From an uncultured Synechococcus sp. (GTDB taxonomy: Bacteria; Cyanobacteriota; Cyanobacteriia; Phormidesmidales; Phormidesmidaceae): DNA of 64,000 nt. A program made the translations under genes and the position numbers. The notes under the pieces are model-generated. The model was not told where the DNA came from and did not search any database. It saw nothing but the letters and a program-made list of their open reading frames with translations. The stretch lies in assembly GCA_937911865.1 (NCBI GenBank), contig CALDSK010000166.1:1-64000 (forward strand), given 5' to 3'. Of this stretch, positions 9,351 through 17,516 are shown piece by piece; the stretch's first letter is position 1, and each line of letters opens with the position of its first letter.

Positions 9351-10564
9351 CCAAAGATGACTTCATTCACCCGCCGAGCAGCCGTCACCGGATCCCCAGT
9401 TGTTGGAAAAATCAGCACACTCTTGATATTAGGATTGTTGATAATATCTTCTAGCCGATGTAGCTGATTATCAGAGATAGCTACGCCCGCACTGCTTTCG
9501 ATATAGCTAAGCTCATCGTAAAAGTTAGCATCGTTATAGGCCTGAATAAACGTCCGATCGGCACCCCAATTGACCCAGTCAGCAGCAAAATAGCGCGCCC
9601 CCCAGTAAGGATTGTGATGACAAATATCAAAACTGACATTCGGATTGGCATGCTTCATCCCCGTACGCATTCGCTGCACAAAGCTAGTTAAATGCGACGT
9701 GCGATCAACGCTGTCTGCCAGTCCCGCATGATAGCCCAAGTAATCATCCCATTGCACCGCATCAACCGTAGGGTATTTACGTACAAACTCAGCTAAAATC
9801 TGTTCAAAAAACTGACTTACCTGAGGATTATTAACGTCTAGCACGTAGTGATCAACAGAAGGATAGGTTCTATCAATTCCAGGAACAAACCAGCCGTTGG
9901 CCTCAGCAATTTCAAAAATCGGGCTTTGAGCATCTAGCTTTATTCCCTTTTCAAAATAGGCGTGAACCTGCATATCTTGATTGTGCGCTTCATCTATCAG
10001 CCAGGCCAGCCAATCTGCCTGGAATTCGTTATCGCAACGAGAAGTTCCAAATGTTTCCATCATCACATCACTGTCATACATCGGGCAGCCATTACCCCAT
10101 ACGCCATGGATGATGGTATTAATCCCCTGCTGCTTGTAGTAGCGCACCCGATTGCGAATAGTCTCTTCAGGGGTGTTGTTTGTAATTCGATACCGGCTCA
10201 TATAGATTCCACGGATCTCTTTCGACTGCCATAGCGCAGAAATATCAGAAGTAGCCGCTACAGCAGGTTGCAGAGAAAAAGGAGACAAAGACGATAAAGC
10301 AGAAGAAATTGAGCCTAGCGTTGAACCAATATTTAGCGTCGAAACTGTATCATGTGCAACAACTTGATCTGCCAAGTCAGGCGTGGTGAGAAAGCGCTGA
10401 TTATCAGTGATAGAAGAAGAGTTTGACTGAGAAAGATTGGATTGAGAAAAGTTTAAGCGAGAAAGGTTTGACTGAGAAAGGCTTGAGTGACTAAAGCCAG
10501 CTACAGCAAAAAGAGCTGACAGCGCGAGACTTCTGTGTCTCAGTGTTTTCCAGGAAAAAGACAT
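9344..10564 (-). CDS. Secreted glycosyl hydrolase-like (GHL10-type) protein, copy 2
   Basis: This is a paralogue of the gene downstream. Its catalytic domain is clearly alike: K-E-I-R-G-I-Y-M-S-R-Y, T-I-I-H-G-V-W-G-N-G-C, V-H-A-Y-F-E-K-G-I-K-L-D and D-A-V-Q-W-D-D-Y-L-G-Y-H are shared. The N-terminus differs. From the ATG at 10564 the protein begins M-S-F-S-W-K-T and shows a signal peptide, then a Ser/Asn/Leu repeat region (L-S-Q-S-N type) in place of the Pro-rich linker. I chose this start over an upstream one (10627), which would add 21 residues of non-signal sequence. It probably acts on an extracellular or cell-wall glycan. The exact reaction is not known. Confidence 0.73.
   Translation of the reverse strand: MSFSWKTLRHRSLALSALFAVAGFSHSSLSQSNLSRLNFSQSNLSQSNSSSITDNQRFLTTPDLADQVVAHDTVSTLNIGSTLGSISSALSSLSPFSLQPAVAATSDISALWQSKEIRGIYMSRYRITNNTPEETIRNRVRYYKQQGINTIIHGVWGNGCPMYDSDVMMETFGTSRCDNEFQADWLAWLIDEAHNQDMQVHAYFEKGIKLDAQSPIFEIAEANGWFVPGIDRTYPSVDHYVLDVNNPQVSQFFEQILAEFVRKYPTVDAVQWDDYLGYHAGLADSVDRTSHLTSFVQRMRTGMKHANPNVSFDICHHNPYWGARYFAADWVNWGADRTFIQAYNDANFYDELSYIESSAGVAISDNQLHRLEDIINNPNIKSVLIFPTTGDPVTAARRVNEVIFGR
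10430..10492 (-). repeat. In-frame degenerate 15-bp repeat (SQSNL) in glycosyl hydrolase-like copy 2
   Basis: The stretch just after the signal peptide is built from units reading roughly A-T/G-T-G-A-G-A-A-A-G on the plus strand, giving S-Q-S-N-L and variants on the coding strand. It is more degenerate than the ATPase repeat but has the same 15-bp spacing. Confidence 0.65.
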
Positions 10565-10900
10565 AGTGCAGCAGTATTTTTTACACAGCGGTGCCTTGCT
10601 AGCCTGCCCACGCACTCCTTCGAACAAGCAAAAACGCCTGCCAAAAGACGAACAAACATGAAACAGGTAACTAAGTTAGCTGCGTATTTAGTGAAATATA
10701 CGGTTCGAGAACAACAATCTTTGTGAATGCATCTTCATGCACCCGTTGGGGCTCTCGACAGCATATCAGCCAATGTGACTTAGATCATAAGATTTTTTTA
10801 GATAATTGCAGTTTTGTCATTAAACACATGCAACGCTGTGAAACGACAATGAGATAAGTTATGGAAGTGTTGTTATTTTTTTGACAGGCTTGAACTTAAA
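10565..10900. other. Intergenic region upstream of glycosyl hydrolase-like copy 2
   Basis: This 336-bp AT-rich stretch should hold the promoter of the leftward gene ending at 9344 and the 5' neighbourhood of the esterase 3' end. I see only a 22-codon open frame (10658-10726), which I do not support as a gene, and no convincing terminator or regulatory site. Confidence 0.5.
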
Positions 10901-11839
10901 TTATTCAGCCAAAACATAATCCATCGCAGAGAGAAAAAGATCGTTCTCCATCTGTTCAGGCAAATCACCATGGCCAGCATTCGAGACTTCTTCGTAGTGA
11001 TAATCAATATTTTGTTGATCCAATGAATCTAACGCGCTGTACATTGAGCTGCGATTGCCATCGTAGCCACCCATCACCATAAAGTAGCGAAAGTTTCGAG
11101 CGGCCAGCGTTTGCGCATTCTGCGCATCGCGATGGTTTGACATACTGCCCATAACAATAGCACCGCTAAAAATAGCAGGATTGCGTAGGCTCAAAGTCCA
11201 GCTCAGATCGCCACCTAGCGAAAATCCACCGATTACCATTCGATTAGGATCTACGTTGTACTTAGCAGCAACAGGCTCCAAGTCCTGCTGTATATAGGCT
11301 CCGTATTCATTGACCAGCGATTCCCAACCAGTACCCGACCAGTTGGCCGAGCTCCCCTGTCCAGGCGGCATAATGATGACAAAAGAATTTTCGCCCCGAC
11401 GATGGTAGGCATCATAAATGCCCCAGTTAAACATATGCAGCGCTGTGCGATCTGTATAAGGCATCAGCACCAGCGCAGGATAAGCGCGACTAGCATCGTA
11501 ACCAGGCGGCAAAATGACCGTTGTGCCATCTGGCTCGGTCAATTCGGTCATTTGGGCACTGCTAGGCGCAGCTAAAGAGGTCGTTTCATTAAAAGGATCG
11601 GGGCCGATTTCGACAGCTGTCTTATTAGTAGCTGTGTTGTTTACAGTTCTAGAAGACGTAGCGATAGAACGCACGTGAGGCGCTGCCTCGGCAGCTGGAA
11701 ATACCATTGCACTCCACAGTAAAGCAGCCATAGTACCTGAGAAAACTGCTCTAAGCGGCGTTATGCGGCAGGCTCTCTGACACCTTGAAGACTGGGCTCT
11801 TGAAGACTGGGCTCTTGAAGACTGGGCTCTTGAAGACAT
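10901..11839 (-). CDS. Secreted esterase of the alpha/beta-hydrolase fold (feruloyl/PHB-depolymerase-like)
   Basis: This 312-residue protein has a long N-terminal extension, then a hydrophobic signal-type segment ending near A-A-E-A-A-P, so it is probably exported. The hydrolase domain shows a strand of the type T-T-V-I-L-P-P-G-Y-D and a nucleophile elbow G-F-S-L-G-G. The likely catalytic His is in N-A-G-H-G-D-L-P near the C-terminus. This order fits the esterase/PHB-depolymerase-like family that cleaves carboxylic esters. The ATG at 11839 has a good GAGGAG ribosome binding site 7 to 10 bases upstream. The first residues are a tandem S-S-R-A-Q repeat, apparently added ahead of the signal sequence. 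The natural substrate is not known. Confidence 0.75.
   Translation of the reverse strand: MSSRAQSSRAQSSRAQSSRCQRACRITPLRAVFSGTMAALLWSAMVFPAAEAAPHVRSIATSSRTVNNTATNKTAVEIGPDPFNETTSLAAPSSAQMTELTEPDGTTVILPPGYDASRAYPALVLMPYTDRTALHMFNWGIYDAYHRRGENSFVIIMPPGQGSSANWSGTGWESLVNEYGAYIQQDLEPVAAKYNVDPNRMVIGGFSLGGDLSWTLSLRNPAIFSGAIVMGSMSNHRDAQNAQTLAARNFRYFMVMGGYDGNRSSMYSALDSLDQQNIDYHYEEVSNAGHGDLPEQMENDLFLSAMDYVLAE
11785..11829 (-). repeat. In-frame 15-bp tandem repeat (SSRAQ) at the esterase N-terminus
   Basis: Three identical copies of TTGAAGACTGGGCTC (11785-11799, 11800-11814, 11815-11829) and a partial fourth encode S-S-R-A-Q repeats directly after the start codon. Perfect identity suggests very recent expansion. 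Confidence 0.95.
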
Positions 11840-11980
11840 AGTACATTCTCCTCATAACTGGCCTTACATCAGCAAAGCTTTATATGAACTATTTATATCA
11901 ATCAAGCGGAAATCAAGCTACCGCTAAATTTACTCATAGCAAATGTTCGTATAACCCAGGGCGGTAAGGATACAGAGGCA

Positions 11981-12136
11981 ATGAAGACACCGAGACAAGA
12001 AAATACAACTGACAAAAACGCTAGCAATGCAGGGGCAGTAGAAAAGATTAATAGAAAAAGACCAATAGAAAAAGTGGCACCGCCGTCGCCTGTTTACTGG
12101 AACTTTCTATGGAATGAATGGGTCAGCATTGAATAA
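11981..12136 (+). CDS. Possible small protein of 51 residues, unknown function
   Basis: This short open frame starts with ATG, with AGG four bases upstream within ACAGAGGCA, and ends with TAA. The product is polar and Lys/Arg-rich in its first 35 residues and ends with an aromatic stretch (V-Y-W-N-F-L-W-N-E-W-V). It lies in the 500-bp gap upstream of cas6, on the same strand. I do not recognise the family. A chance open frame cannot be excluded. The clear ribosome binding site and the non-random Trp/Phe-rich tail are the reasons to list it. Confidence 0.35.
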   Translation: MKTPRQENTTDKNASNAGAVEKINRKRPIEKVAPPSPVYWNFLWNEWVSIE

Positions 12137-12341
12137 GTAAGCACGTTTTTGAAAAAATATACTAGATTAAATTAAAGATTAGATGAATTTACTACCCTCA
12201 TTACACACTTCCCTTACTTTCATAGCTTTTCATTCAAGGATTACCTATTCACTGTCGTAAGACTATAGCCCTGCTTAAAAGCCCTACTTACAGTAGTCTG
12301 CTTGCCCTGTTTAGAGGGTCTTTTTGCCCCGTGCGGATCAT

Positions 12342-13196
12342 ATGCCTCAGAGTCTTATTCTCAACCTAACTGCTCAATCAGCTATCCCACCCAAGCACCT
12401 TCAGGGATATTCGCTTCAGCAGCTGTTTTTCAACCTGGTCGAAATTGTTGATCCAGAGCTAGGGCGCGTTTTACGGCGTGACAAAGAGAATTATTCCTAC
12501 AGCCTAAGCGCCATTCAAAGCGATATAAAGCGTGAAGCGAATACATTACACTTTTCACATAGCAACACGCTGAGCGCTCAGACAGAATGCTGGTGGCGAA
12601 TTTCTTTTTTAGATGACGCGCTGCTCGATCATTTAGTTTATCTGTGGAATCAGATCAGGGACGAAATATTTCAGCTGGGCTCATCTAGTGTGAAGGTCGT
12701 TCGCATCACGACAGGTTCACACTACGCAGTCCATGCAGACAGCTGTAGCTATCAAGACATTTATGAACAGGCTTCTGATGATGAGCGCGATATTCATCTA
12801 CGCTTTTTGACACCAACAGCCTTCAAGCACAGCGATGCCATCATACCTTTGCCCACGGCCGAGGCTGTTTTTCATCCCCTCAGAAAGCACTGGAATCGCT
12901 ACAGCGGCCTGGCATTTACGCCTAGTCTTATTGAAAGCATCACCCCAACTCATTTCGATATTCAAACGAGTTCTATTCAAACTATTCGACGTCAATCGCA
13001 ACAGACGATTACAGGCTGTACGGGTCGGATTAGTTTCCGCATTGGCAATAAAGCCGATCCTCTCATTATTAAGCGGATTAACACCTTGGCAGATTTCACA
13101 CAGTATTGCGGCGTAGGATTTAATAGTCGTTTGGGCATGGGTATTGTTCAAAGATTGAAAGCAGCAGCCCTTCAACAACAGCGTAAAATCAATTGA
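12342..13196 (+). CDS. cas6: CRISPR-associated endoribonuclease Cas6, solitary
   Basis: This protein of 284 residues has the hallmarks of Cas6, the RAMP-fold enzyme that cuts CRISPR precursor RNA in its repeats. It begins P-Q-S-L-I-L-N-L like many cyanobacterial Cas6 proteins. It has the central R-F-L-T-P-T-A-F-K motif and ends with the Gly-rich loop G-V-G-F-N-S-R-L-G-M-G. I use the ATG at 12342 because it matches the family N-terminus. A TTG at 12324 would add six residues and has a GAGG nearby. No other cas gene and no repeat-spacer array lies in the window, so it would serve an array elsewhere or be a remnant. The next gene is unrelated (pirin). Confidence 0.85.
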   Translation: MPQSLILNLTAQSAIPPKHLQGYSLQQLFFNLVEIVDPELGRVLRRDKENYSYSLSAIQSDIKREANTLHFSHSNTLSAQTECWWRISFLDDALLDHLVYLWNQIRDEIFQLGSSSVKVVRITTGSHYAVHADSCSYQDIYEQASDDERDIHLRFLTPTAFKHSDAIIPLPTAEAVFHPLRKHWNRYSGLAFTPSLIESITPTHFDIQTSSIQTIRRQSQQTITGCTGRISFRIGNKADPLIIKRINTLADFTQYCGVGFNSRLGMGIVQRLKAAALQQQRKIN

Positions 13197-13291
13197 TCGC
13201 CTGCCTGCTAAGTACCAACTGCCAGGTCATCAGGCTCCCATGGAACAGTTACATACAACAAACGACTAAAGCAGCACAGGCAAAGAGAAAA

Positions 13292-14182
13292 ATGGGTATT
13301 CAGCAATTAATTATTCCTGAGATGCATGACTTGGGTGGGTTTAGCGTACAGCGATCGCTGCCGAACCAAGCCAGAACTATGGTGGGTCCCTTCATTTTCT
13401 TTGACCACTTAGGGCCGGCTGATTTTCCAGTGGGTAAAGGCGTAGATGTCCGGCCACATCCACATATTAATCTAGCGACTGTGACATTTCTCTTTGAAGG
13501 CAGCTTACTCCATCGCGACAGTTTGGGCGTAGTGCAAGAGATTTTGCCAGGTGAGGTCAACTGGATGACTGCGGGCAAGGGCGTTGTGCATTCTGAGCGA
13601 TCGCCCGACAGCTTTAGAGATAGCCACGCAACGCTGCACGCCATTCAAACCTGGGTTGCGCTGCCCGAAAGCGAAGAAGAAATCGATCCTAGTTTCTCTC
13701 ACTACTCAGCTGCTGATCTCCCAATTTGGACAGCAAACGGCGTCACCACGACGCTGATAGCAGGAGACTTTCAAGCACATAATAAATCCTACAGTTCCCC
13801 AGTTAAAACCTGCTCTTCCACGCTTTATCTGTCACTTGCTTTTGAAGCAGGCGGTCACTTTCACTTGCCTACTGCTACTGAACAGATTGAAAGGGCAATC
13901 TACAGCATAACGCCCGGACTCACTTTAAACGGAGAGCCTTTTGCGCAACATCGCCTGGCTATTATTCAACCCGGTGACACGGTAGATATTCGCGCGGAAG
14001 CTAAAGCACGCTGCATGATTATTGGAGGAGCGCCCGTGGGCGATCGCACAAAGTATTGGAATTTCGTCTCCAGCCGCCCGGAACGAATTGAGCAGGCTAA
14101 AAGCGACTGGCGATCGCAACGATTCGAGCCCGTCCCTGGAGAAACAGAATTCATTCCCCTTCCAAACGAATCCCCAAAATAG
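13292..14182 (+). CDS. Pirin family protein
   Basis: This 296-residue bicupin protein belongs to the pirin family, iron-binding proteins linked to redox sensing and quercetinase-like activity. The N-terminal cupin shows the metal ligands in R-P-H-P-H-I-N and in G-K-G-V-V-H-S-E. G-P-F-I-F-F-D-H-L-G-P is the usual family opening. I chose the ATG at 13292 (M-G-I-Q-Q-L-I) because the family begins there. The frame extends upstream into cas6 but that part is not conserved-looking. Its stop codon is 3 bp from the end of the convergent PotC gene. Its physiological role here is not known. Confidence 0.88.
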   Translation: MGIQQLIIPEMHDLGGFSVQRSLPNQARTMVGPFIFFDHLGPADFPVGKGVDVRPHPHINLATVTFLFEGSLLHRDSLGVVQEILPGEVNWMTAGKGVVHSERSPDSFRDSHATLHAIQTWVALPESEEEIDPSFSHYSAADLPIWTANGVTTTLIAGDFQAHNKSYSSPVKTCSSTLYLSLAFEAGGHFHLPTATEQIERAIYSITPGLTLNGEPFAQHRLAIIQPGDTVDIRAEAKARCMIIGGAPVGDRTKYWNFVSSRPERIEQAKSDWRSQRFEPVPGETEFIPLPNESPK

Positions 14183-14185
14183 ACC

Positions 14186-14971
14186 TCACTGCCGCGAAAG
14201 CGACTTGTACGCACCAAAGCCAACGGCAATCATCGTGACAGAAAACAACGTGGTGAGCGTACCCAAGGCATACAGCGCCGGAGAAGTCACATTAGTCGTC
14301 ATGCCAAAAATCTCTAGCGGTAGCGTATTGTACTGCCCCGACACCAACGAGGTGCGAATAAACTCATCATAAGAAAGCGTAAACCCTAGCAGCGCGATAC
14401 CAATCAAGCTGGGCAAAATCAGAGGTAGAACAACTTCTTGAAACGTTCTAACCTCTCCAGCACCCAAATCTCTAGCCGCTTCCTCGTAGTAAGGGTTAAA
14501 CCGGTTAAACACCCCAAGCATAATCAAAAAAGCAAAAGGCACCGTCCAGGTAAGATGAGCCCCTAGCCCCGAAGAAAACCAGTTTGTTTGAATATCGAGC
14601 ACCTGAAAAGTAATGCCAATGCCCAAAGAAATCAGTACACCTGGCACCACCAGGCTAGAAATTGTCAGATAGAACAAAGCCAGCGAGCCTTTGAACCTAG
14701 CGCGAAAAGCCATACTGGCCATGACGCTGACGATAATAGCGATCGCCACCACCGCCAGTCCCAGCCAAAGCGATCGCTGAAACGATTCAACAAAGCTACC
14801 AACCCGCTGCTCTTGAAACACCTGCCCTAGCCAGTAAAATCCAAAGCTGCGAACCGGAAAGGTAAGCGCACCATCTGGCCCCTGCAAAGACAGCGTAAAA
14901 ATGGCCAGCATCGGCCCGTACAAAAACAAAACAAAAAGCGCAAAGAAAGCAGTCAGCAAGAGTTTGATCAT
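14186..14971 (-). CDS. potC: ABC transporter permease, PotC-type
   Basis: This is a 261-residue inner-membrane permease with about six transmembrane helices. It carries the binding-protein-dependent transport signature E-A-A-R-D-L-G-A-G-E (the EAA loop that contacts the ATPase). It is the last gene of a leftward transporter set ordered ATPase, binding protein, permease, permease, and lies 9 bp after the PotB-type gene. The family imports spermidine/putrescine and also other small cationic or nitrogen compounds, so the substrate is open. The neighbouring cyclotransferase-like gene and dihydropyrimidinase remnant hint at a nitrogen compound. Confidence 0.87.
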   Translation of the reverse strand: MIKLLLTAFFALFVLFLYGPMLAIFTLSLQGPDGALTFPVRSFGFYWLGQVFQEQRVGSFVESFQRSLWLGLAVVAIAIIVSVMASMAFRARFKGSLALFYLTISSLVVPGVLISLGIGITFQVLDIQTNWFSSGLGAHLTWTVPFAFLIMLGVFNRFNPYYEEAARDLGAGEVRTFQEVVLPLILPSLIGIALLGFTLSYDEFIRTSLVSGQYNTLPLEIFGMTTNVTSPALYALGTLTTLFSVTMIAVGFGAYKSLSRQ

Positions 14972-14980
14972 AACAGCTGC

Positions 14981-15838
14981 CTACAGCTCCTTCTGAATAT
15001 CAACAACCCGCAAAATTCCGGTCACCATCACCAGCGTAAATAGCAACAAAATCACCGCATTCGCCGCAGCCAGTGGGTATTGCAAGCTACCAATCTGCGT
15101 ACTGATCAGCTTGCCAATAGAAGCCGCCTGACCGCCCCCCATCAGACGCACCGTTACATATTCGCCCATCGTCAGGGTCACCACAAAAATAGAGCCAATC
15201 GCCATCCCCGGCGCGGTCAACGGCAGGATAATCTCTTTGAGCACCTCAAATCCAGAAGCGCCCATATCTCTAGCAGCCGTAATCAGCGTACGATCAATAC
15301 GCATCATGCTGTTGAATACAGGTGCAATCATAAAAAAGTTATACAAATGCACCATTCCTAGCACAATGGCAAAATCTGAGTACAGTAACCATTCCACCGG
15401 CTGCTGCACTAGATTTAGATTGAGCAACGCCTGATTCACCAGCCCTTCTCGGCCCAGCAGCGGAATCCAAGAAATCATCCGAATAATGTTCGAGGTCCAA
15501 AAAGGAATCGTACACAACAAGAACAGCAGCACGCGAATACTTTCACGCTTTATGCAAAAAGCCAGGTAGTAAGAAACGGGAAGAGCGATCGCAACACAAA
15601 GTCCCCATACCAGCGTCACATACTTAAACGTATTTAGATAGGTTGCCAGTGAAACCTGCGAGCTAAAGATATTGACATAGTTCTCAAACGTAAAGGCTGG
15701 CGTCATGGCATAGCCATTAAACTGCCAAAAGCTCACAACAAAAATCATGAGAATGGGGAACACCAAAAACATCAAAAATATCAGCGTTTGTGGTGTAGCC
15801 AAAAGATATGGCTGAAGAACCTTCCAGGACTTGTACAT
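14981..15838 (-). CDS. potB: ABC transporter permease, PotB-type
   Basis: This is a 285-residue permease with about six membrane helices and the EAA-type loop A-A-R-D-M-G-A-S-G-F. It forms the transmembrane channel with the PotC-type protein. The ATG at 15838 is used. The TTG just before it, in frame, is a less likely start. Between this gene and the binding-protein gene upstream there is a 126-bp spacer with two strong stem-loops, which could separate or attenuate expression of the permeases from the upstream genes. Confidence 0.87.
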   Translation of the reverse strand: MYKSWKVLQPYLLATPQTLIFLMFLVFPILMIFVVSFWQFNGYAMTPAFTFENYVNIFSSQVSLATYLNTFKYVTLVWGLCVAIALPVSYYLAFCIKRESIRVLLFLLCTIPFWTSNIIRMISWIPLLGREGLVNQALLNLNLVQQPVEWLLYSDFAIVLGMVHLYNFFMIAPVFNSMMRIDRTLITAARDMGASGFEVLKEIILPLTAPGMAIGSIFVVTLTMGEYVTVRLMGGGQAASIGKLISTQIGSLQYPLAAANAVILLLFTLVMVTGILRVVDIQKEL

Positions 15839-15867
15839 CAAAAACTATCCAACAAACTATAGCTTTT

Positions 15868-15954
15868 GAAGCGTTGCTTAGGACACATGCGAAGGGCTAC
15901 AGCCGCCAGCAAGTATGCAACGCTTCTGAGCCAATGTTCTATAGAACATTGGCT
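15868..15954. repeat. Structured dispersed repeat, copy A (two stem-loops)
   Basis: Stem 1 is GAAGCGTTGC (15868-15877) with GCAACGCTTC (15917-15926). Between the arms is a smaller GGCT/AGCC hairpin. A second unit is a perfect 26-bp palindrome with arms AGCCAATGTTCTA and TAGAACATTGGCT (15929-15954). The same architecture with related sequence occurs at 27922-28012. In both places it is intergenic. It may be a mobile mini-element, an RNA structure or a protein-binding palindrome. Confidence 0.75.
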
Positions 15955-15964
15955 ATATCTAACG

Positions 15965-17257
15965 CTATGCAGCAATAAACTCATTCCATTTCTGAACCAG
16001 GTAGACCTGCTCATCCATCGTCGAATTCCACACCACCACGTTGCCCATGCGCTCTTCAAAAGAGCCACCGTCTCGCACCGCACCCGCCTTCTCCAGTGTC
16101 TTACCAAACGGATCGACCATATCGACCGCCGCAGGCTTACCTTCGTACCAAAAGTCCCACTCCTCAGCAGACATAAACTTCTTCGCATTCTCGGGCACCG
16201 CGCTGTAATAGCCCTGCCGGCCCAAAAACGCACCCACCCAGCCATCTAGCAGCCAGTCCATATAAGCGTAGGCCGCATCTAACTTAGCGCCCTCCAAGGC
16301 TGCCGACATACCAATACCACCCCCCCAGGCCCGGTAGCCCTCTTTGAGCGGCGCATACACGCACTCAATCCCCTGCGCCTTTACCGCTGTCACCGCTGGT
16401 GACCACATCGACTGCAAAACAACTTCTCCAGAGGACATCAAATTCACAGACTCATCAAACGTCTTCCAAAATGCTCTAAACTGGCCCTCTCGCTTCTTCT
16501 CGATTAAGATTTCGGTGATTTGGTCAATCTCTTCGCGAGTCATATTCCCCTTATCACCAAAAGTCATCAGCCCAGCCGCCTCTACCACTAGAGCAGCATC
16601 CATAATGCCAATAGAAGGAATATCGAGAATAGACGTTTTGCCATTAAAGGCAGGATCGAACAGATCAGCCCAGCTCGTAATTTCTTTATCGACTAGATCG
16701 GGCCGATAGCCCAGCGTGTCTGCGTTGTACTGAAACGGAATTAGCGTTGCCCAGTCTGTCGGCGTAGCTGAAAACTCTGAGGAATTTTGATCGCTTAGGT
16801 ACATCACCTTAATCGGTGCGGTTCCCTGCGCAGTCTCCACAGGCAGTCCATTAAAGTCTCCTGTAGTGAAGAAAGAAGCAATCTTGTCAAAACTCTTGAT
16901 TCGCTTGACGTCAATCGCCTGCAAATTTCCCGAAGGAATCACCAGCGGCAGGCTAAAGTACTCGCCGTCGAACATATCGTACTGACCGGGCTGAGTAATC
17001 GCAATTTGATTATTTTCTTCTGTACTGAGTGCCTTCAGCTCTATCTTAAAGCCCAAATCTTCTTGAGCTTTATCGCGGATATCATTAATCTGCGCCACGC
17101 CCGTACCGATAAAGCGCAGGGTTACATCCTTAATACTGTTGGTATTCACCTCAGGTCCTGGGGCCGGATTATTCGGCGTTCCACAGCGGGCAGTCGCCAA
17201 CGCCGCCCCCGTAGCTAGGCCCGTTTGCAGTAAGCGACGACGAGTAAACTTAGGCAT
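15965..17257 (-). CDS. potD: ABC transporter extracellular substrate-binding protein, PotD-type
   Basis: This 430-residue protein begins with a twin-arginine export signal (T-R-R-R-L-L-Q-T-G) followed by A-T-A-R-C, a possible lipoprotein cysteine. It would be exported folded and tethered. The rest fits the PotD/spermidine-putrescine binding-protein fold, for example D-M-F-D-G-E-Y, L-I-P-F-Q-Y-N-A-D-T-L-G-Y and A-Y-A-Y-M-D-W-L-L near the C-terminus. It stands between the ATPase gene (259 bp upstream) and the two permease genes. The ligand cannot be read from sequence. Polyamines are the family default. Confidence 0.85.
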   Translation of the reverse strand: MPKFTRRRLLQTGLATGAALATARCGTPNNPAPGPEVNTNSIKDVTLRFIGTGVAQINDIRDKAQEDLGFKIELKALSTEENNQIAITQPGQYDMFDGEYFSLPLVIPSGNLQAIDVKRIKSFDKIASFFTTGDFNGLPVETAQGTAPIKVMYLSDQNSSEFSATPTDWATLIPFQYNADTLGYRPDLVDKEITSWADLFDPAFNGKTSILDIPSIGIMDAALVVEAAGLMTFGDKGNMTREEIDQITEILIEKKREGQFRAFWKTFDESVNLMSSGEVVLQSMWSPAVTAVKAQGIECVYAPLKEGYRAWGGGIGMSAALEGAKLDAAYAYMDWLLDGWVGAFLGRQGYYSAVPENAKKFMSAEEWDFWYEGKPAAVDMVDPFGKTLEKAGAVRDGGSFEERMGNVVVWNSTMDEQVYLVQKWNEFIAA

Positions 17258-17516
17258 TGTTTCACTAAAAGCTAAACGACAGATAGTGCTAGCTACAGTA
17301 TCGCGATTGGTACAGCCATTTGGTGTGCCACGGTACCATTACCAGCAAATCCACGCAAAAAATCTTGGCACCTGTCTTGAACACCCAAATCAATCTCAGT
17401 CAGTGCAACATCAATCGGTGACTCAATTGGCGACCATTCAGTACGTGCTACTCAAAAGCATAATCCTACTGCGCTTCAGAAAAACAAATGTTCAAAAGAT
17501 TACAACAATTGAGACA

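Noticed and set aside
10658..10726. A 22-codon open frame with ATG upstream of the second glycosyl-hydrolase-like gene
   Set aside because: Too short, without a ribosome binding site or recognisable pattern.
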